Assembly (NCBI GenBank): GCA_016789305.1
Contig: JAEURJ010000009.1
Coordinates: forward strand, 1 to 64,000
Origin: Anaerolineales bacterium
GTDB lineage: Bacteria > Chloroflexota > Anaerolineae > Anaerolineales > Villigracilaceae
DNA length: 64,000 nt
Reading direction: 5' to 3'
Shown: piece by piece, positions 51,523 to 60,076 of the stretch
Layout of the letters: the number at the start of each line of letters is the position of its first letter
Numbering within the stretch: the first letter of the stretch is position 1
Translations under genes and position numbers: made by a program
Notes under the pieces: generated by a model
What the model was told of the DNA's origin: nothing
Seen by the model: only the letters and a program-made list of their open reading frames with translations
Database searches by the model: none

Positions 51523-52666
51523 CTATTTCCAGGATTGCATCAAAAATCATTTCTTCCCATGCTTGGTAAGCCGAATCACCCTCACTTTGATATACAAGCC
51601 ATGCTTTAACGACTAAGTCGGAAGTTAATGTATCGGAATTAAAATCAAATTCTTGTTTTGATATTCTTTCCAAGTCTTTGTTGTATAAGCGAGGCAGTCC
51701 TAAAGCAGCACAATATTCACAACTTCTATCCAAGTATTTTCCAATTAGTTCCTTGTTACGGAGAGTTACATACTTGTTATGATCTGAATGGGATATGCTA
51801 CTTTCCCAAGCTTTTATTGCCAAATCCAGAGGTTTTGTATATTCAGTCCAATTAAGTTTTTTTGCGCATTCAATCAACGCATAGGCTCTTATAGCCACTG
51901 GAGGATGGTCGCTGCTAACAATGAATGGATTGGCATTTTCATGATCAGCATAAAAAGTGCTTAAATACGCGGGGCCGCATGACCATAATCCAATTACATC
52001 GATAACTATTTCATGAGACCATCGTGAATTTCCACTAAGAGGATTCCACAGATTACTAACCTCGTCTATTGTTTCCTTAGCCCTAATTCTAGCTACACCC
52101 CTATCAGCTATAGAACGAAGTTGCAATCCATTCACTGTTTCGTCAAGAATCGGAATTAACATTTCAAATAAAACTTTTCCATGCCTCGAAATTAAATAAT
52201 GGCCCATTTCATGAAAAAGCCACGCATACTCTAGCAAGTTTGGCTTTTCGCCCCTATAGCCTCTACGAAAATAGATCATATCTAGTGTTTGAAGTTCAAC
52301 AGGGCCAACTAATCTTTCAGTTCTGATATGTGGCATCTGAACTACTTCATGCGCCCACGATTTTCTGTAGCCGGGAATTATCATGTTTGAGCATTTTACG
52401 AATTGGCGACTCCAAGCATCAGCAATTGATAAAATTAAATAAGCATCAAAATAGAATCTATCATTTGTTTCAGGAAGTCGTTCTAGAATAGAAACGATTT
52501 TACTTAAAACTTTTTCTGTTGACTTGTGGTCCTCGCTAATACTAGCAACATTAATAATCTCACTCAACAATTCTACAATTGGACTCAGAGGAGTGTCGAT
52601 AAAAGTATCTATTTGCTCTTGGACTAAAACAATATTTGCTTTGATATCTTGGGTTCTTCTTGGCAT
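51512..52666 (-). CDS. M48-like HEMGH metalloprotein, convergent with the Argonaute gene
   Basis: 384 residues, no signal peptide. Zinc site: FHEMGHYLI (H152, E153, H156), then SHEIVIDVIGLW (E219, D223) and SSDHPPVAIRAYAL. The order HExxH, ExxxD, HPP..R is that of M48-type gluzincins, here without the usual membrane helices. The flanking domains are helical with no recognised family. Its stop overlaps the Argonaute stop by 11 nt, and it shares the AT-rich composition of that operon, so they may have moved together. Confidence 0.75.
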   Translation of the reverse strand: MPRRTQDIKANIVLVQEQIDTFIDTPLSPIVELLSEIINVASISEDHKSTEKVLSKIVSILERLPETNDRFYFDAYLILSIADAWSRQFVKCSNMIIPGYRKSWAHEVVQMPHIRTERLVGPVELQTLDMIYFRRGYRGEKPNLLEYAWLFHEMGHYLISRHGKVLFEMLIPILDETVNGLQLRSIADRGVARIRAKETIDEVSNLWNPLSGNSRWSHEIVIDVIGLWSCGPAYLSTFYADHENANPFIVSSDHPPVAIRAYALIECAKKLNWTEYTKPLDLAIKAWESSISHSDHNKYVTLRNKELIGKYLDRSCEYCAALGLPRLYNKDLERISKQEFDFNSDTLTSDLVVKAWLVYQSEGDSAYQAWEEMIFDAILEIAKL

Positions 52667-52725
52667 GAAAACCTCTTTTTAAGTCCCGTCTTTTGATTTT
52701 CAACAAGCACAACAAGGCAGTTTTT

Positions 52726-52772
52726 ATAATCTAAAAAGGCACAGCTATATTTACTGCACCTTTTTAGATTAT
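52726..52772. repeat. Perfect 14-bp inverted repeat at the right edge of the AT-rich island
   Basis: ATAATCTAAAAAGG (52726-52739) and CCTTTTTAGATTAT (52759-52772). It lies between the start of the metalloprotein gene and the stop of the SHMT-GcvT gene. It could be the latter's terminator, an operator, or an island end. Confidence 0.75.
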
Positions 52773-52780
52773 TCTTTAAA

Positions 52781-55700
52781 CTAGAGTTTCGCGAACCTGC
52801 TGACCACCTTCGCCGCCGCGGCGGGACGGTCCATGACGCCGCCCTGGTGGATGAAGATGGGCGTGCCTTCTTTTGTGTGGGCAAAATCCACGAAGGCCTG
52901 GCCGGTGATGAAGCGCGCGCCATCGATGGCGCAGGAGGTCACGAAGCCGATGCGTCTGCCTTCGCCGTCCATCACGGGGTCGCCGTTGTGCGCCATGCGT
53001 GTGCGCTGCTCGTCAAAGGTAAAGCGGATCACGACGCCTTTGCGTTCCTTTTCTCTCGCCACGTAGGCGTCACGGCCGATGAACCACGGCTTGTAGGTTT
53101 TGACGTACGAACCAAAGCCGCCTTCGGCCACGCCGAGGTCACGCTCACCGAACTTGCCGGAGTCGAGTCCCATCTCGTGACCGTACAACGGCAGGCCGGC
53201 TTCGGTACGCAATGAATCTCTTGCGCCCAGGCCGATGGGCTTGACGCCAAACGCCTCCCCTGCTTTCAAGACCGCATTCCAAAAGTCCACGACGCGTTCG
53301 GGGTGGACGAACAATTCAAAGGCCAGCTTCTCGCCGGTGTAACCGGTGCGCGAGACGATCAGGTCAAAGCCGCCGATCACGGCATCGCACAATTCGGTGC
53401 GCTTTAACTTCATGATGCGCGCCCGGGTCTTATCGTCCACGCCCATCGCGAAGAGCGTGTCACGGCTCTTCGGTCCCTGCAGGGCAATATCCACCCGCAT
53501 GGCAGAACCAGCTTTCGGGTCCCGCAGGTTGCGGATCTCGGCATTGTATCCGTACGTGCGCGCCCACGGCCGCCCGAGGTCGATCAACACTTTTCCATCG
53601 CGCACACTTTCCAGCCAGGTGCGGTCCTTGTCATCGTTCGACGCGTTCACGACCACGAGATAGTTATCCCAGCCGCGGCGATAGACGAGCGTATCGTCGA
53701 GCACGCTGGCATTGGGTGTCAGGAAATGCGAATACAAAGACTCGCCGGGCAGCAGTCCGCCGCAGTCATTGCCGCAGACCGCATCGAGGAACGAAGCCGC
53801 ATCTGCGCCGCGCACATCGTACACGCCCATGTGCGAAACATCGAAGAGCCCCGCCGCATTGCGCGTGGCCAGATGTTCCTCGAAGATGCCGCTGTACTGC
53901 ACGGGCATTTCCCATCCCGCGAACGGGACCATTCTGCCGCCGAGATCGCGATGGGTTTGATTCAACGCCGTCTTTTTCAACTCGCCTTCAGATTCCTGCC
54001 ACTTGAAAGGCGGCAGCGCATCACCCTTAATCTCGGGGCTGGCTCCGATAAACCAGGGTTTGACTCCACCTTTGAGCGGGGGCACTGTGGCCTTTAAGGA
54101 CACAGCGCGCTGTGTCCCTACCACTTCATTCACCACGAACGGTCCGGGCATGCGCTTCGCGCTGAAATCCTTCTGACCATCGAGGTTGAACGAGGTGTAT
54201 CCATCCGAAAGATCGCGCAGCCAGGTCGCCACGGTAGAAGCATTCTTGACCGGCACTTGCAACTGATAGGTCGTGTTATCCACGTTCTTCAACAAGCCTT
54301 TGATCACGCCTTTCGGTGTGGAGATCGAAGTGACCTGCGTCTTGCCTTTCTTCAATGCTGAAAGATCGGAAGACACGGCAAAATCCAACACCTGACGCAC
54401 GCGGGGTCCGCTCAATTCATACACGCCTGTCGTAGATTTATCGTCCACATAATAGAAATGAGGATAGCCGTTGCTGGTCGGCTTGAAGTCAATGCCGGCG
54501 GAGGTGGCCAGCTTGCGGATCTTCAACTTGGCTTCGTTCAATACATTGAAATCAAGTTTTGCACGGCGTTGCTTGCCCTTCTTGACCGTATCCACGGAAT
54601 GCGGCGCACAGGCGAGCAATACATCTGCCATGATATTAGCGAGTTCGCGTGTCTTCTTCTCGTCGAATCCGCGCTGCGTGATCCACGGCGTTCCCAAGCG
54701 AATGCCGCTTGGGTCCATCGAGTTCTTGTCCCCGGGGATGGTGTTGCGATTGACAACGACTCCGACAATATCCAAAATGCGCGAAGCCTGGTCACCGCTG
54801 AGTTTGGTGCCATCTTCGCCGACAATGCTTGTGCAATCGACGTTGACGAGATGCGTATTTGTGCCACCGAACGGCACGCGTAGTCCACGCTTTTCGAATT
54901 GGTCAGCCATCGCTTTGGCATTCTTGAGAGTTTGTGCCTGGAGTTGTTTAAACTGTTTGGTCTGGGTCAGCTTGAAGGTTAAAGCAAGACCCGCAAATAC
55001 GTTGACGTGCGGTCCGCCCTGCTCACCGGGGAAGACAGCTTTATCGATCTTCTTGGCAATCGCCGGGTCGGTGGTCATGATGACCGCGCCGCGAGGGCCG
55101 TCAATGCTTTTGTGCGTGGTGGACATGACCACATGCGCGTGTCCGATGGGCGAAGGAACGACACCAGCCGCGACGAGCCCGCCGATGTGGGAGATATCGG
55201 TCAACAAGTAGGCGCCGCAATCATCTGCGATCCTTCTAAATTTTTCCCAATCGGGCATCCATGAATAGGAGGAATAGCCCGCGATCATCAACTTGGGTTT
55301 GTGCTGCATTGCCAATTCATGGATGGCTTCATAGTCGATCTTTTCGTTTTCGTTGATCGTGTAATGCACAGCCTTGAACCACTTGCCCGAACGATTGACG
55401 GACGAACCATGCGAGAGATGTCCGCCATGTAATAAGTTAAGACCCATCACGGTGCTGCCCAGTTCGATCAACGCATGATAGACCGCGTTGTTGGCGGGTC
55501 CGCCGGAGAGGGCCTGCACGTTCACATAAATTTGGTCGGCAGAAACTCCATTGGCGGCAAACGTCTGCGCGACGCGGCGGCGGGCCAATGCCTCGACCGT
55601 GTCCGCATATTCCACGCCCTTGTAGTAGCGCGGGTCACTGTTGCGGCGGTAATGCGCCAACCGCGCGGGATGATCGAGAATTTCCTCGTCATCCATCCAG

Positions 55701-55900
55701 CGGGTTTCTTCATCGGGATAGCCTTCCGCATAGATATTTTGGAACGCGGAAGCCAGCGCCTCACGCACGGCCATCGGCGCAGTGGATTCGGATGCGATCA
55801 GGATCAACTTGCGATATTGTCGCTCCGCCTCCAACTGGGTCAGCTTGTATACATCCGGGTCCAGCTTCTCCAACGACCCACGGAATAAATAATCGGACAT
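52781..55900 (-). CDS. Fused serine hydroxymethyltransferase and glycine-cleavage T-protein
   Basis: 1039 residues. SHMT part (1 to about 460): RKLILIASESTAPMAVREAL, DISHIGGLVAAGVVPSPIGH and the PLP lysine K264 in STTHKSIDGPRGA. Middle part (about 460-590): YELSGPRVRQVLDFAVSSDL and TQVTSISTPKGVIKG look like a degenerate GcvT start. GcvT part (641 to end): LKKTALNQTHRDLGGRMVPF, GLFDVSHMGVYDVRG, GARDSLRTEAGLPLYGHEMG. Both halves use tetrahydrofolate: SHMT interconverts serine and glycine, and GcvT takes the aminomethyl group from the glycine-cleavage H-protein. Fusion could pass methylene-THF between sites. A 25-bp palindromic repeat is embedded in the linker. Confidence 0.93.
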   Translation of the reverse strand: MSDYLFRGSLEKLDPDVYKLTQLEAERQYRKLILIASESTAPMAVREALASAFQNIYAEGYPDEETRWMDDEEILDHPARLAHYRRNSDPRYYKGVEYADTVEALARRRVAQTFAANGVSADQIYVNVQALSGGPANNAVYHALIELGSTVMGLNLLHGGHLSHGSSVNRSGKWFKAVHYTINENEKIDYEAIHELAMQHKPKLMIAGYSSYSWMPDWEKFRRIADDCGAYLLTDISHIGGLVAAGVVPSPIGHAHVVMSTTHKSIDGPRGAVIMTTDPAIAKKIDKAVFPGEQGGPHVNVFAGLALTFKLTQTKQFKQLQAQTLKNAKAMADQFEKRGLRVPFGGTNTHLVNVDCTSIVGEDGTKLSGDQASRILDIVGVVVNRNTIPGDKNSMDPSGIRLGTPWITQRGFDEKKTRELANIMADVLLACAPHSVDTVKKGKQRRAKLDFNVLNEAKLKIRKLATSAGIDFKPTSNGYPHFYYVDDKSTTGVYELSGPRVRQVLDFAVSSDLSALKKGKTQVTSISTPKGVIKGLLKNVDNTTYQLQVPVKNASTVATWLRDLSDGYTSFNLDGQKDFSAKRMPGPFVVNEVVGTQRAVSLKATVPPLKGGVKPWFIGASPEIKGDALPPFKWQESEGELKKTALNQTHRDLGGRMVPFAGWEMPVQYSGIFEEHLATRNAAGLFDVSHMGVYDVRGADAASFLDAVCGNDCGGLLPGESLYSHFLTPNASVLDDTLVYRRGWDNYLVVVNASNDDKDRTWLESVRDGKVLIDLGRPWARTYGYNAEIRNLRDPKAGSAMRVDIALQGPKSRDTLFAMGVDDKTRARIMKLKRTELCDAVIGGFDLIVSRTGYTGEKLAFELFVHPERVVDFWNAVLKAGEAFGVKPIGLGARDSLRTEAGLPLYGHEMGLDSGKFGERDLGVAEGGFGSYVKTYKPWFIGRDAYVAREKERKGVVIRFTFDEQRTRMAHNGDPVMDGEGRRIGFVTSCAIDGARFITGQAFVDFAHTKEGTPIFIHQGGVMDRPAAAAKVVSRFAKL
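54096..54120. repeat. 27-bp-type palindromic repeat, copy 2, inside a coding region
   Basis: AAGGACACAGCG and CGCTGTGTCCCTA form a hairpin matching the repeat at 15651-15677. It encodes about residues 594-602 (VGTQRAVSLK) of the SHMT-GcvT linker, in frame. Confidence 0.8.
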
Positions 55901-55934
55901 GCGAATCTCCTTGAATTTTCTTTTTTGTATTCTA

Positions 55935-56414
55935 TCAACTTACTGCTTGCATAGTACGCTTGAACAACTCGGTTAATTCTTTTGCATCATAAGATTGTTT
56001 AACCGGAACTCGAGCAATAGGAATATTGGCAGTCGAAAGAACCTTTTCAACAAACTCATCTCGGTTTATACGGTCAGCTCGCTGATGGGAAGAATCATCC
56101 AACTCAATCACCAACATAGGCTTAAGCGATTTTGGGTCTACGAGCAAAAAATCCACTTGCTTTCGATCTATTTGATTATAGAATTTATAAAAACTTGACT
56201 TTTCAATACCCGATATAGAAACTAAATCGCGCAAGGCAACATGAGGAAAAATAATCATATTTTCCTCCAGCATTTTCTTCAAGAAGTGATAAAAAGAAGC
56301 TTCGGCATTCGAGAAAAAATATTGTTTTGCCTTATAAGGAAATTGAACTTGGCTCTGTTTTTTGCGCCCAATCCCAAATATGGCGGTGAGACACCCTGGA
56401 TTCTGAGAAGACAT
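55935..56414 (-). CDS. DUF2726-like nuclease-fold protein
   Basis: 159 residues from the ATG at 56414. KQVDFLLVDPKSLKPMLVIE followed by LDDSSHQ gives the D...ExxD/ExD core of PD-(D/E)XK enzymes, as in DUF2726. NAEASFYHFLKKMLEENMII and the C-terminal IPIARVPVKQSYDAKEL fit too. It is AT-rich relative to its neighbours and stands alone, suggesting transfer. Biological role unknown. Confidence 0.75.
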   Translation of the reverse strand: MSSQNPGCLTAIFGIGRKKQSQVQFPYKAKQYFFSNAEASFYHFLKKMLEENMIIFPHVALRDLVSISGIEKSSFYKFYNQIDRKQVDFLLVDPKSLKPMLVIELDDSSHQRADRINRDEFVEKVLSTANIPIARVPVKQSYDAKELTELFKRTMQAVS

Positions 56415-56610
56415 TTGTGCTCCGAGGAAAGAGTTAAGTATTATCAATGACAAATTGAATTGTAGAACGGGAAAGGGGGATGGTCAAGTGGAAAAAAGAA
56501 ACCCACCCACACAATTTCTCTACAACCTGGTCACAACCCGATAACACCCCTCCTCTATCATTGGCGAAGGTTGAAGGAGCTTCAACCAAAACTTATCAAG
56601 AGGTGTAAAC
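56415..56610. other. Upstream region of the secreted helical protein
   Basis: No gene. AAGAGGTGTAAAC precedes the ATG at 56611, and a short inverted pair GAAGGTTGAAGGAGCTTCAA lies just ahead of it. Confidence 0.45.
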
Positions 56611-57111
56611 ATGAAAAAGAAAATAATGATCCTGCTCGGCGGTCTGCTGGCGGTTGCAATCCTGGCGGCCGGCGTGCGTGTGACAACTGCCTACGCACAG
56701 GATGGTACTCCGCCTTCCCCGATTGCCGGCCAGCCCGGTGATGGACGTGGTCACGGCCGCGGACTCGGTGAGACCGAACTGGCCGCCGCCGCGGAAGCCC
56801 TCGGCATGACGACCGATGAAGTGTCGGCTGCATTGGCTGACGGAAAGACGCTCGAAGACCTCGCCACCACTGCGGGGGTAGACATCGCCGATGTACAAGC
56901 CGCGATCCAGGCTGCGCATGAAACTGAAATGCGTGCCAACATTGCAGCCGGCGTGGCGGATGGAAGCATCTCACAGGAGAAAGCAGACTGGCTTCTGGAA
57001 GGTCTCGATAAAGGCTTCCTCAGCGGACCCGGCGGCTTCGGCTTTGGCGGTCCGCACGGCGATAAGAACGGCGGCCCGATGAATCAACCCGCAGCCACGC
57101 CTGCTGGTTAA
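56611..57111 (+). CDS. Secreted helical repeat protein
   Basis: 166 residues. A signal peptide (KIMILLGGLLAVAILAAGVR) ends near AYAQD. Then come a glycine-rich linker and the block ALGMTTDEVSAALADGKTLE with DLATTAGVDIADVQAAI. This block type recurs in many Chloroflexi and Firmicutes exported proteins (DUF2680-like). GSISQEKADWLLEGLDKGFL follows, then a Gly-rich end. Function unknown. Confidence 0.75.
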   Translation: MKKKIMILLGGLLAVAILAAGVRVTTAYAQDGTPPSPIAGQPGDGRGHGRGLGETELAAAAEALGMTTDEVSAALADGKTLEDLATTAGVDIADVQAAIQAAHETEMRANIAAGVADGSISQEKADWLLEGLDKGFLSGPGGFGFGGPHGDKNGGPMNQPAATPAG

Positions 57112-57556
57112 TGGCGTGTCACCCTGCCTGCACCGTGCAGCAGGCACGCGTGAGCGACAGCGACACATGCACCGCGCTGCGGATGCAGTGCAGGTGAGGG
57201 TCTCGATTTATAGAATTAGAGATACTTCGGGCGAAGAACGCCCTCACATCGTCCCGACACCGTACCTGCGCTCGGTGCAGGTATGTCCTTCGGGACGGTG
57301 TGACATAATAATAAACATGACTCACCCCGAAATTAATCTTCGTGGGTGAGTCTCTTCTTAAGAACAAAATGGGACGCTGATAAACGCAGAAAAACGGTGA
57401 TTCTGGCCTCTTATCAGCGAAAATCAGCGTTCATCTGCGTCCAAATTAAATTTGGGGTTAATTATGTTTGATTCCTGACAAATCCATTGAGTGCCGCATA
57501 AAACATTCGAACAAATGGGCCTTGAATTCCTGTATCAAACCCTGTACACTCAAACC
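57112..57556. other. Repeat-rich gap before the GAF kinase gene
   Basis: Several hairpins in a row: GTCCCGA...TCGGGAC (57251-57296) with nested CACCGTACCTG/CAGGTATG-like arms, GACTCACCC...GGGTGAGTC (57319-57352), and a 72-bp imperfect palindrome GGGACGCTGATAAACGCAG ... CAGCGTTCATCTGCGTCC (57371-57442). No gene is supported. Confidence 0.65.
57371..57442. repeat. Imperfect palindromic dispersed-type repeat
   Basis: GGGACGCTGATAAACGCAG at the left and GCTGAT-type complement TCAGCGTTCATCTGCGTCC at the right form a long hairpin. This wording is common in intergenic repeats of other bacteria; only one copy is present here. Confidence 0.6.
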
Positions 57557-58813
57557 ATGTCCAATCCTCTCAAGCTCGACCAACTTGCAAAACTTGAAGG
57601 CAGCGGTCCGCTGTTGCTGCGGCTGGTGGAACTCAGCGTCACGCTCAACTCCACGCTCGATCTCGATGAACTGCTTGGGTTGATCACCGCCACCGCCACG
57701 GAATTACTGGATTGCGAAGCCGCCTCCATTTTGCTGCTCGATGAAAAGAATCCACGCCTGTACTTTGCCGCCGCCACCGGCTCGGATCCGATCAAGCTGG
57801 CGGAGATCCCCGTCCCGATCGACAGCAGCCTGGCCGGAACCATCTTCCGCACCGGCCAGGCGATGATCCTCAACGAGGTCGAACAGGATCCACGACATTA
57901 CTCGCTGGTCTCCGAACACATCAAATTCAAGACGAAATCCCTGCTGGGCGTACCGATGCCGATCAAGGACCGAACCATGGGCGTGCTGGAAGCCGTCAAC
58001 AAAAGGGACCAGCTCTTTACCGAAAAAGATGCGACCGTCCTTTCGGTCATCGCCGCCCATGCGGCCATCGCCATCAACAACGCCCGTCTGTTGAGCACCA
58101 CCCAAACAGCGCTCAAAAGAGTAAAAGAGACCAACCTGCTCAAAAGTAATTTCCTCGCGCTGGCTTCCCACGAACTGCGCACCCCGCTCGGCATCATCAT
58201 CGGCTATGCCACCTTCCTGCAAGCGGGCGCCACCGGGGAGGATTCCGATCATGCCGGCCAGGTGCTAAAGGCCGCCGCACAAATGCGCATGCTCGTCGAC
58301 CAGATGAGCAACCTGACCATGCTGCAATCGGATGAAATGCTGCTACAGCCCGTCAAAGTCCCTGTTCAGAACCTGCTGCACTTTGCGATCGATGAGATCC
58401 TCTATTCCGCTGAAAGCCGCAATATAAAACTGGTCCACGCCTTTCAGGAGGAAGCCTTGTACACCAAGGTGGATATTAAACGAACAAGCCTGGCGATCGC
58501 CAACGTGTTGAATAACGCCGTCCGTTTTTCACCCGAAGGCAGTGAGATCACCATCGGCGCAGTGGATCAGGGAAAGAACATCCTGCTTTGGGTGCAGGAT
58601 CAAGGCATCGGCATCCCCGTGGATAAGCTGGAAATGATATTCGAAGAGTTCTATCAGATCGAACCGCCCAACACACGCCGCGTCGGCGGGCTGGGCATCG
58701 GGCTCAGCATTTCAAAAGGCATCCTCGAAGCACAGGGCGGGAAGATCTGGGCGGAGTCCGAAGGGCAAGGCAAAGGTTCCACGTTCAAGATGGAATTACC
58801 AAAAGCAAAATAA
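57557..58813 (+). CDS. GAF-domain sensor histidine kinase
   Basis: 418 residues from the ATG at 57557, which has TACACT 6 nt upstream; an in-frame start at 57491 is possible. A GAF domain (about residues 25-175: LLDCEAASILLLDEKNPRLY, KTKSLLGVPMPIKDRTMGVL) is followed by HisKA with LASHELRTPLGIIIGYA (H205). The catalytic domain has ANVLNNAVRFSPEGSEITI, DQGIGIPVDKL and GGLGIGLSISKGILEAQGGK. It is cytoplasmic and no response regulator lies beside it. Confidence 0.93.
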   Translation: MSNPLKLDQLAKLEGSGPLLLRLVELSVTLNSTLDLDELLGLITATATELLDCEAASILLLDEKNPRLYFAAATGSDPIKLAEIPVPIDSSLAGTIFRTGQAMILNEVEQDPRHYSLVSEHIKFKTKSLLGVPMPIKDRTMGVLEAVNKRDQLFTEKDATVLSVIAAHAAIAINNARLLSTTQTALKRVKETNLLKSNFLALASHELRTPLGIIIGYATFLQAGATGEDSDHAGQVLKAAAQMRMLVDQMSNLTMLQSDEMLLQPVKVPVQNLLHFAIDEILYSAESRNIKLVHAFQEEALYTKVDIKRTSLAIANVLNNAVRFSPEGSEITIGAVDQGKNILLWVQDQGIGIPVDKLEMIFEEFYQIEPPNTRRVGGLGIGLSISKGILEAQGGKIWAESEGQGKGSTFKMELPKAK

Positions 58814-58843
58814 AAAGAGAGTCGGCTTGGCCGACTCTCTTTT
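58813..58843. terminator. Bidirectional terminator
   Basis: AAAAGAGAGTCGGC, TTG, GCCGACTCTCTTTT between convergent genes. Confidence 0.93.
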
Positions 58844-58853
58844 CTTATTCAAG

Positions 58854-59927
58854 TTAAGGTCTGGGTCCCGGTCCACCACCGCCCGGGGAGGGGCGATTTC
58901 CCAGCGATGCCTGAAATTGATTCACACCGCCGCGTGCCTGGGGAATCTCTCCGCGGGCGAATTGGGTAGTGATCTCATCAAAGCGTCCGCTGAATTGGTT
59001 CAGGTCGATATTGCCGGCAGGTCCGTTCCCAGCAAACGGGCCGCTTCCACCACCCACTGTCTGAAAGCCGGCCTGTGCGTTCCTGCCAAGCTGGGCCAGG
59101 TTCATCAATTCACTCTGCGAAAGTTTGTCATCGCCCATCGCGGCGTTCGCGGCATCGATAAAGTCAAATGCGGATTGCAGCGCAGCGATTTGATCGGTAG
59201 GGATATTATTCGGCTGGATGTTCGATATCGCATCCACACGGGACTGTTGGTCTGCTTTTACAACCTCGAGCATATCCTGCGCCTGAGTCTTTACCTCCTG
59301 TGCATTCGCCTGGGCTTCCGACGCAGCAGTTTCCAATTGGGTGATCGTGCTCTCCGCCAATTCGAGTCCCTGCGACAAAGTGGAACTGATCTCCTGCAAG
59401 GACTGGTCGATGGAACTCAGGGTTGTGTTTAATTGTTCCAACTCCGCTTCGATGGCCTGCATCTCCGCAATGGATTGATACGCCAGGTCTGAATACAAGG
59501 CATAGTATTCCGCCATCAAGTCTTCCGCATATTCCACATAGTAATCGGCATAGTAGTAATAATCGTAGACATAGGTCACTTCTTCGGTGGTCACGGCATC
59601 GTCGCTGGTGGTGTAATACACCGAGGATGTCGTGGCTTCGGTGGCGGTCACAGCCTCGGCAACAGCTTCGTCGATCAAAGCAGCCAGTTCATCTTCGGTC
59701 AGGGTCACATACTCGACGGTGGGTCCCGGCGTTGGCGTGGCCGGCATGGCGGTCAATGCCGTGGAGTTGACAGTCGCCTGGGCCAATGCGGAGGCTTGTT
59801 GCGTGCCGGCCACGGCGGTGTTGATGGCAGCGTTCGGGTCTTCGGTGGCTGCCCCGCCCGCGCCGCAGGCCAGGGTCACAGCCATGAGCAGAATGACACT
59901 AACGATGATCTGAATTTTCGATTTCAT
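58854..59927 (-). CDS. Tyrosine-rich coiled-coil lipoprotein
   Basis: 357 residues from the ATG at 59927 (CAGAGGAGAACAAA ahead). Lipoprotein signal ends VTLACGAG. After an acidic region comes a very Tyr-rich stretch (TYVYDYYYYADYYVEYAEDL), then a coiled coil (IEAELEQLNTTLSSIDQSLQ, LETAASEAQANAQEVKTQAQ), then a Gly/Pro-rich tail ending GGGGPGPRP. No known family. It should be surface-exposed and elongated. Confidence 0.75.
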   Translation of the reverse strand: MKSKIQIIVSVILLMAVTLACGAGGAATEDPNAAINTAVAGTQQASALAQATVNSTALTAMPATPTPGPTVEYVTLTEDELAALIDEAVAEAVTATEATTSSVYYTTSDDAVTTEEVTYVYDYYYYADYYVEYAEDLMAEYYALYSDLAYQSIAEMQAIEAELEQLNTTLSSIDQSLQEISSTLSQGLELAESTITQLETAASEAQANAQEVKTQAQDMLEVVKADQQSRVDAISNIQPNNIPTDQIAALQSAFDFIDAANAAMGDDKLSQSELMNLAQLGRNAQAGFQTVGGGSGPFAGNGPAGNIDLNQFSGRFDEITTQFARGEIPQARGGVNQFQASLGNRPSPGGGGPGPRP

Positions 59928-60000
59928 TTTGTTCTCCTCTGAATAAGGTCTTACGTTGATATATAAACCATCACCAAACATTTAAAAATCCAATGGCGGA

Positions 60001-60050
60001 CTCCGAAAGTTCCACTTTCGAATATCAGCCCGAAGTAGAACTTCGGGATT
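60001..60050. repeat. Two small hairpins after the P450 gene
   Basis: CCGAAAGTTCCACTTTCG and CCCGAAGTAGAACTTCGGG follow each other in the gap between the P450 stop and the lipoprotein start. They look like REP-type or terminator structures. Confidence 0.6.
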
Positions 60051-60076
60051 CCGTACTCATTCATGCAAGATGTCTA

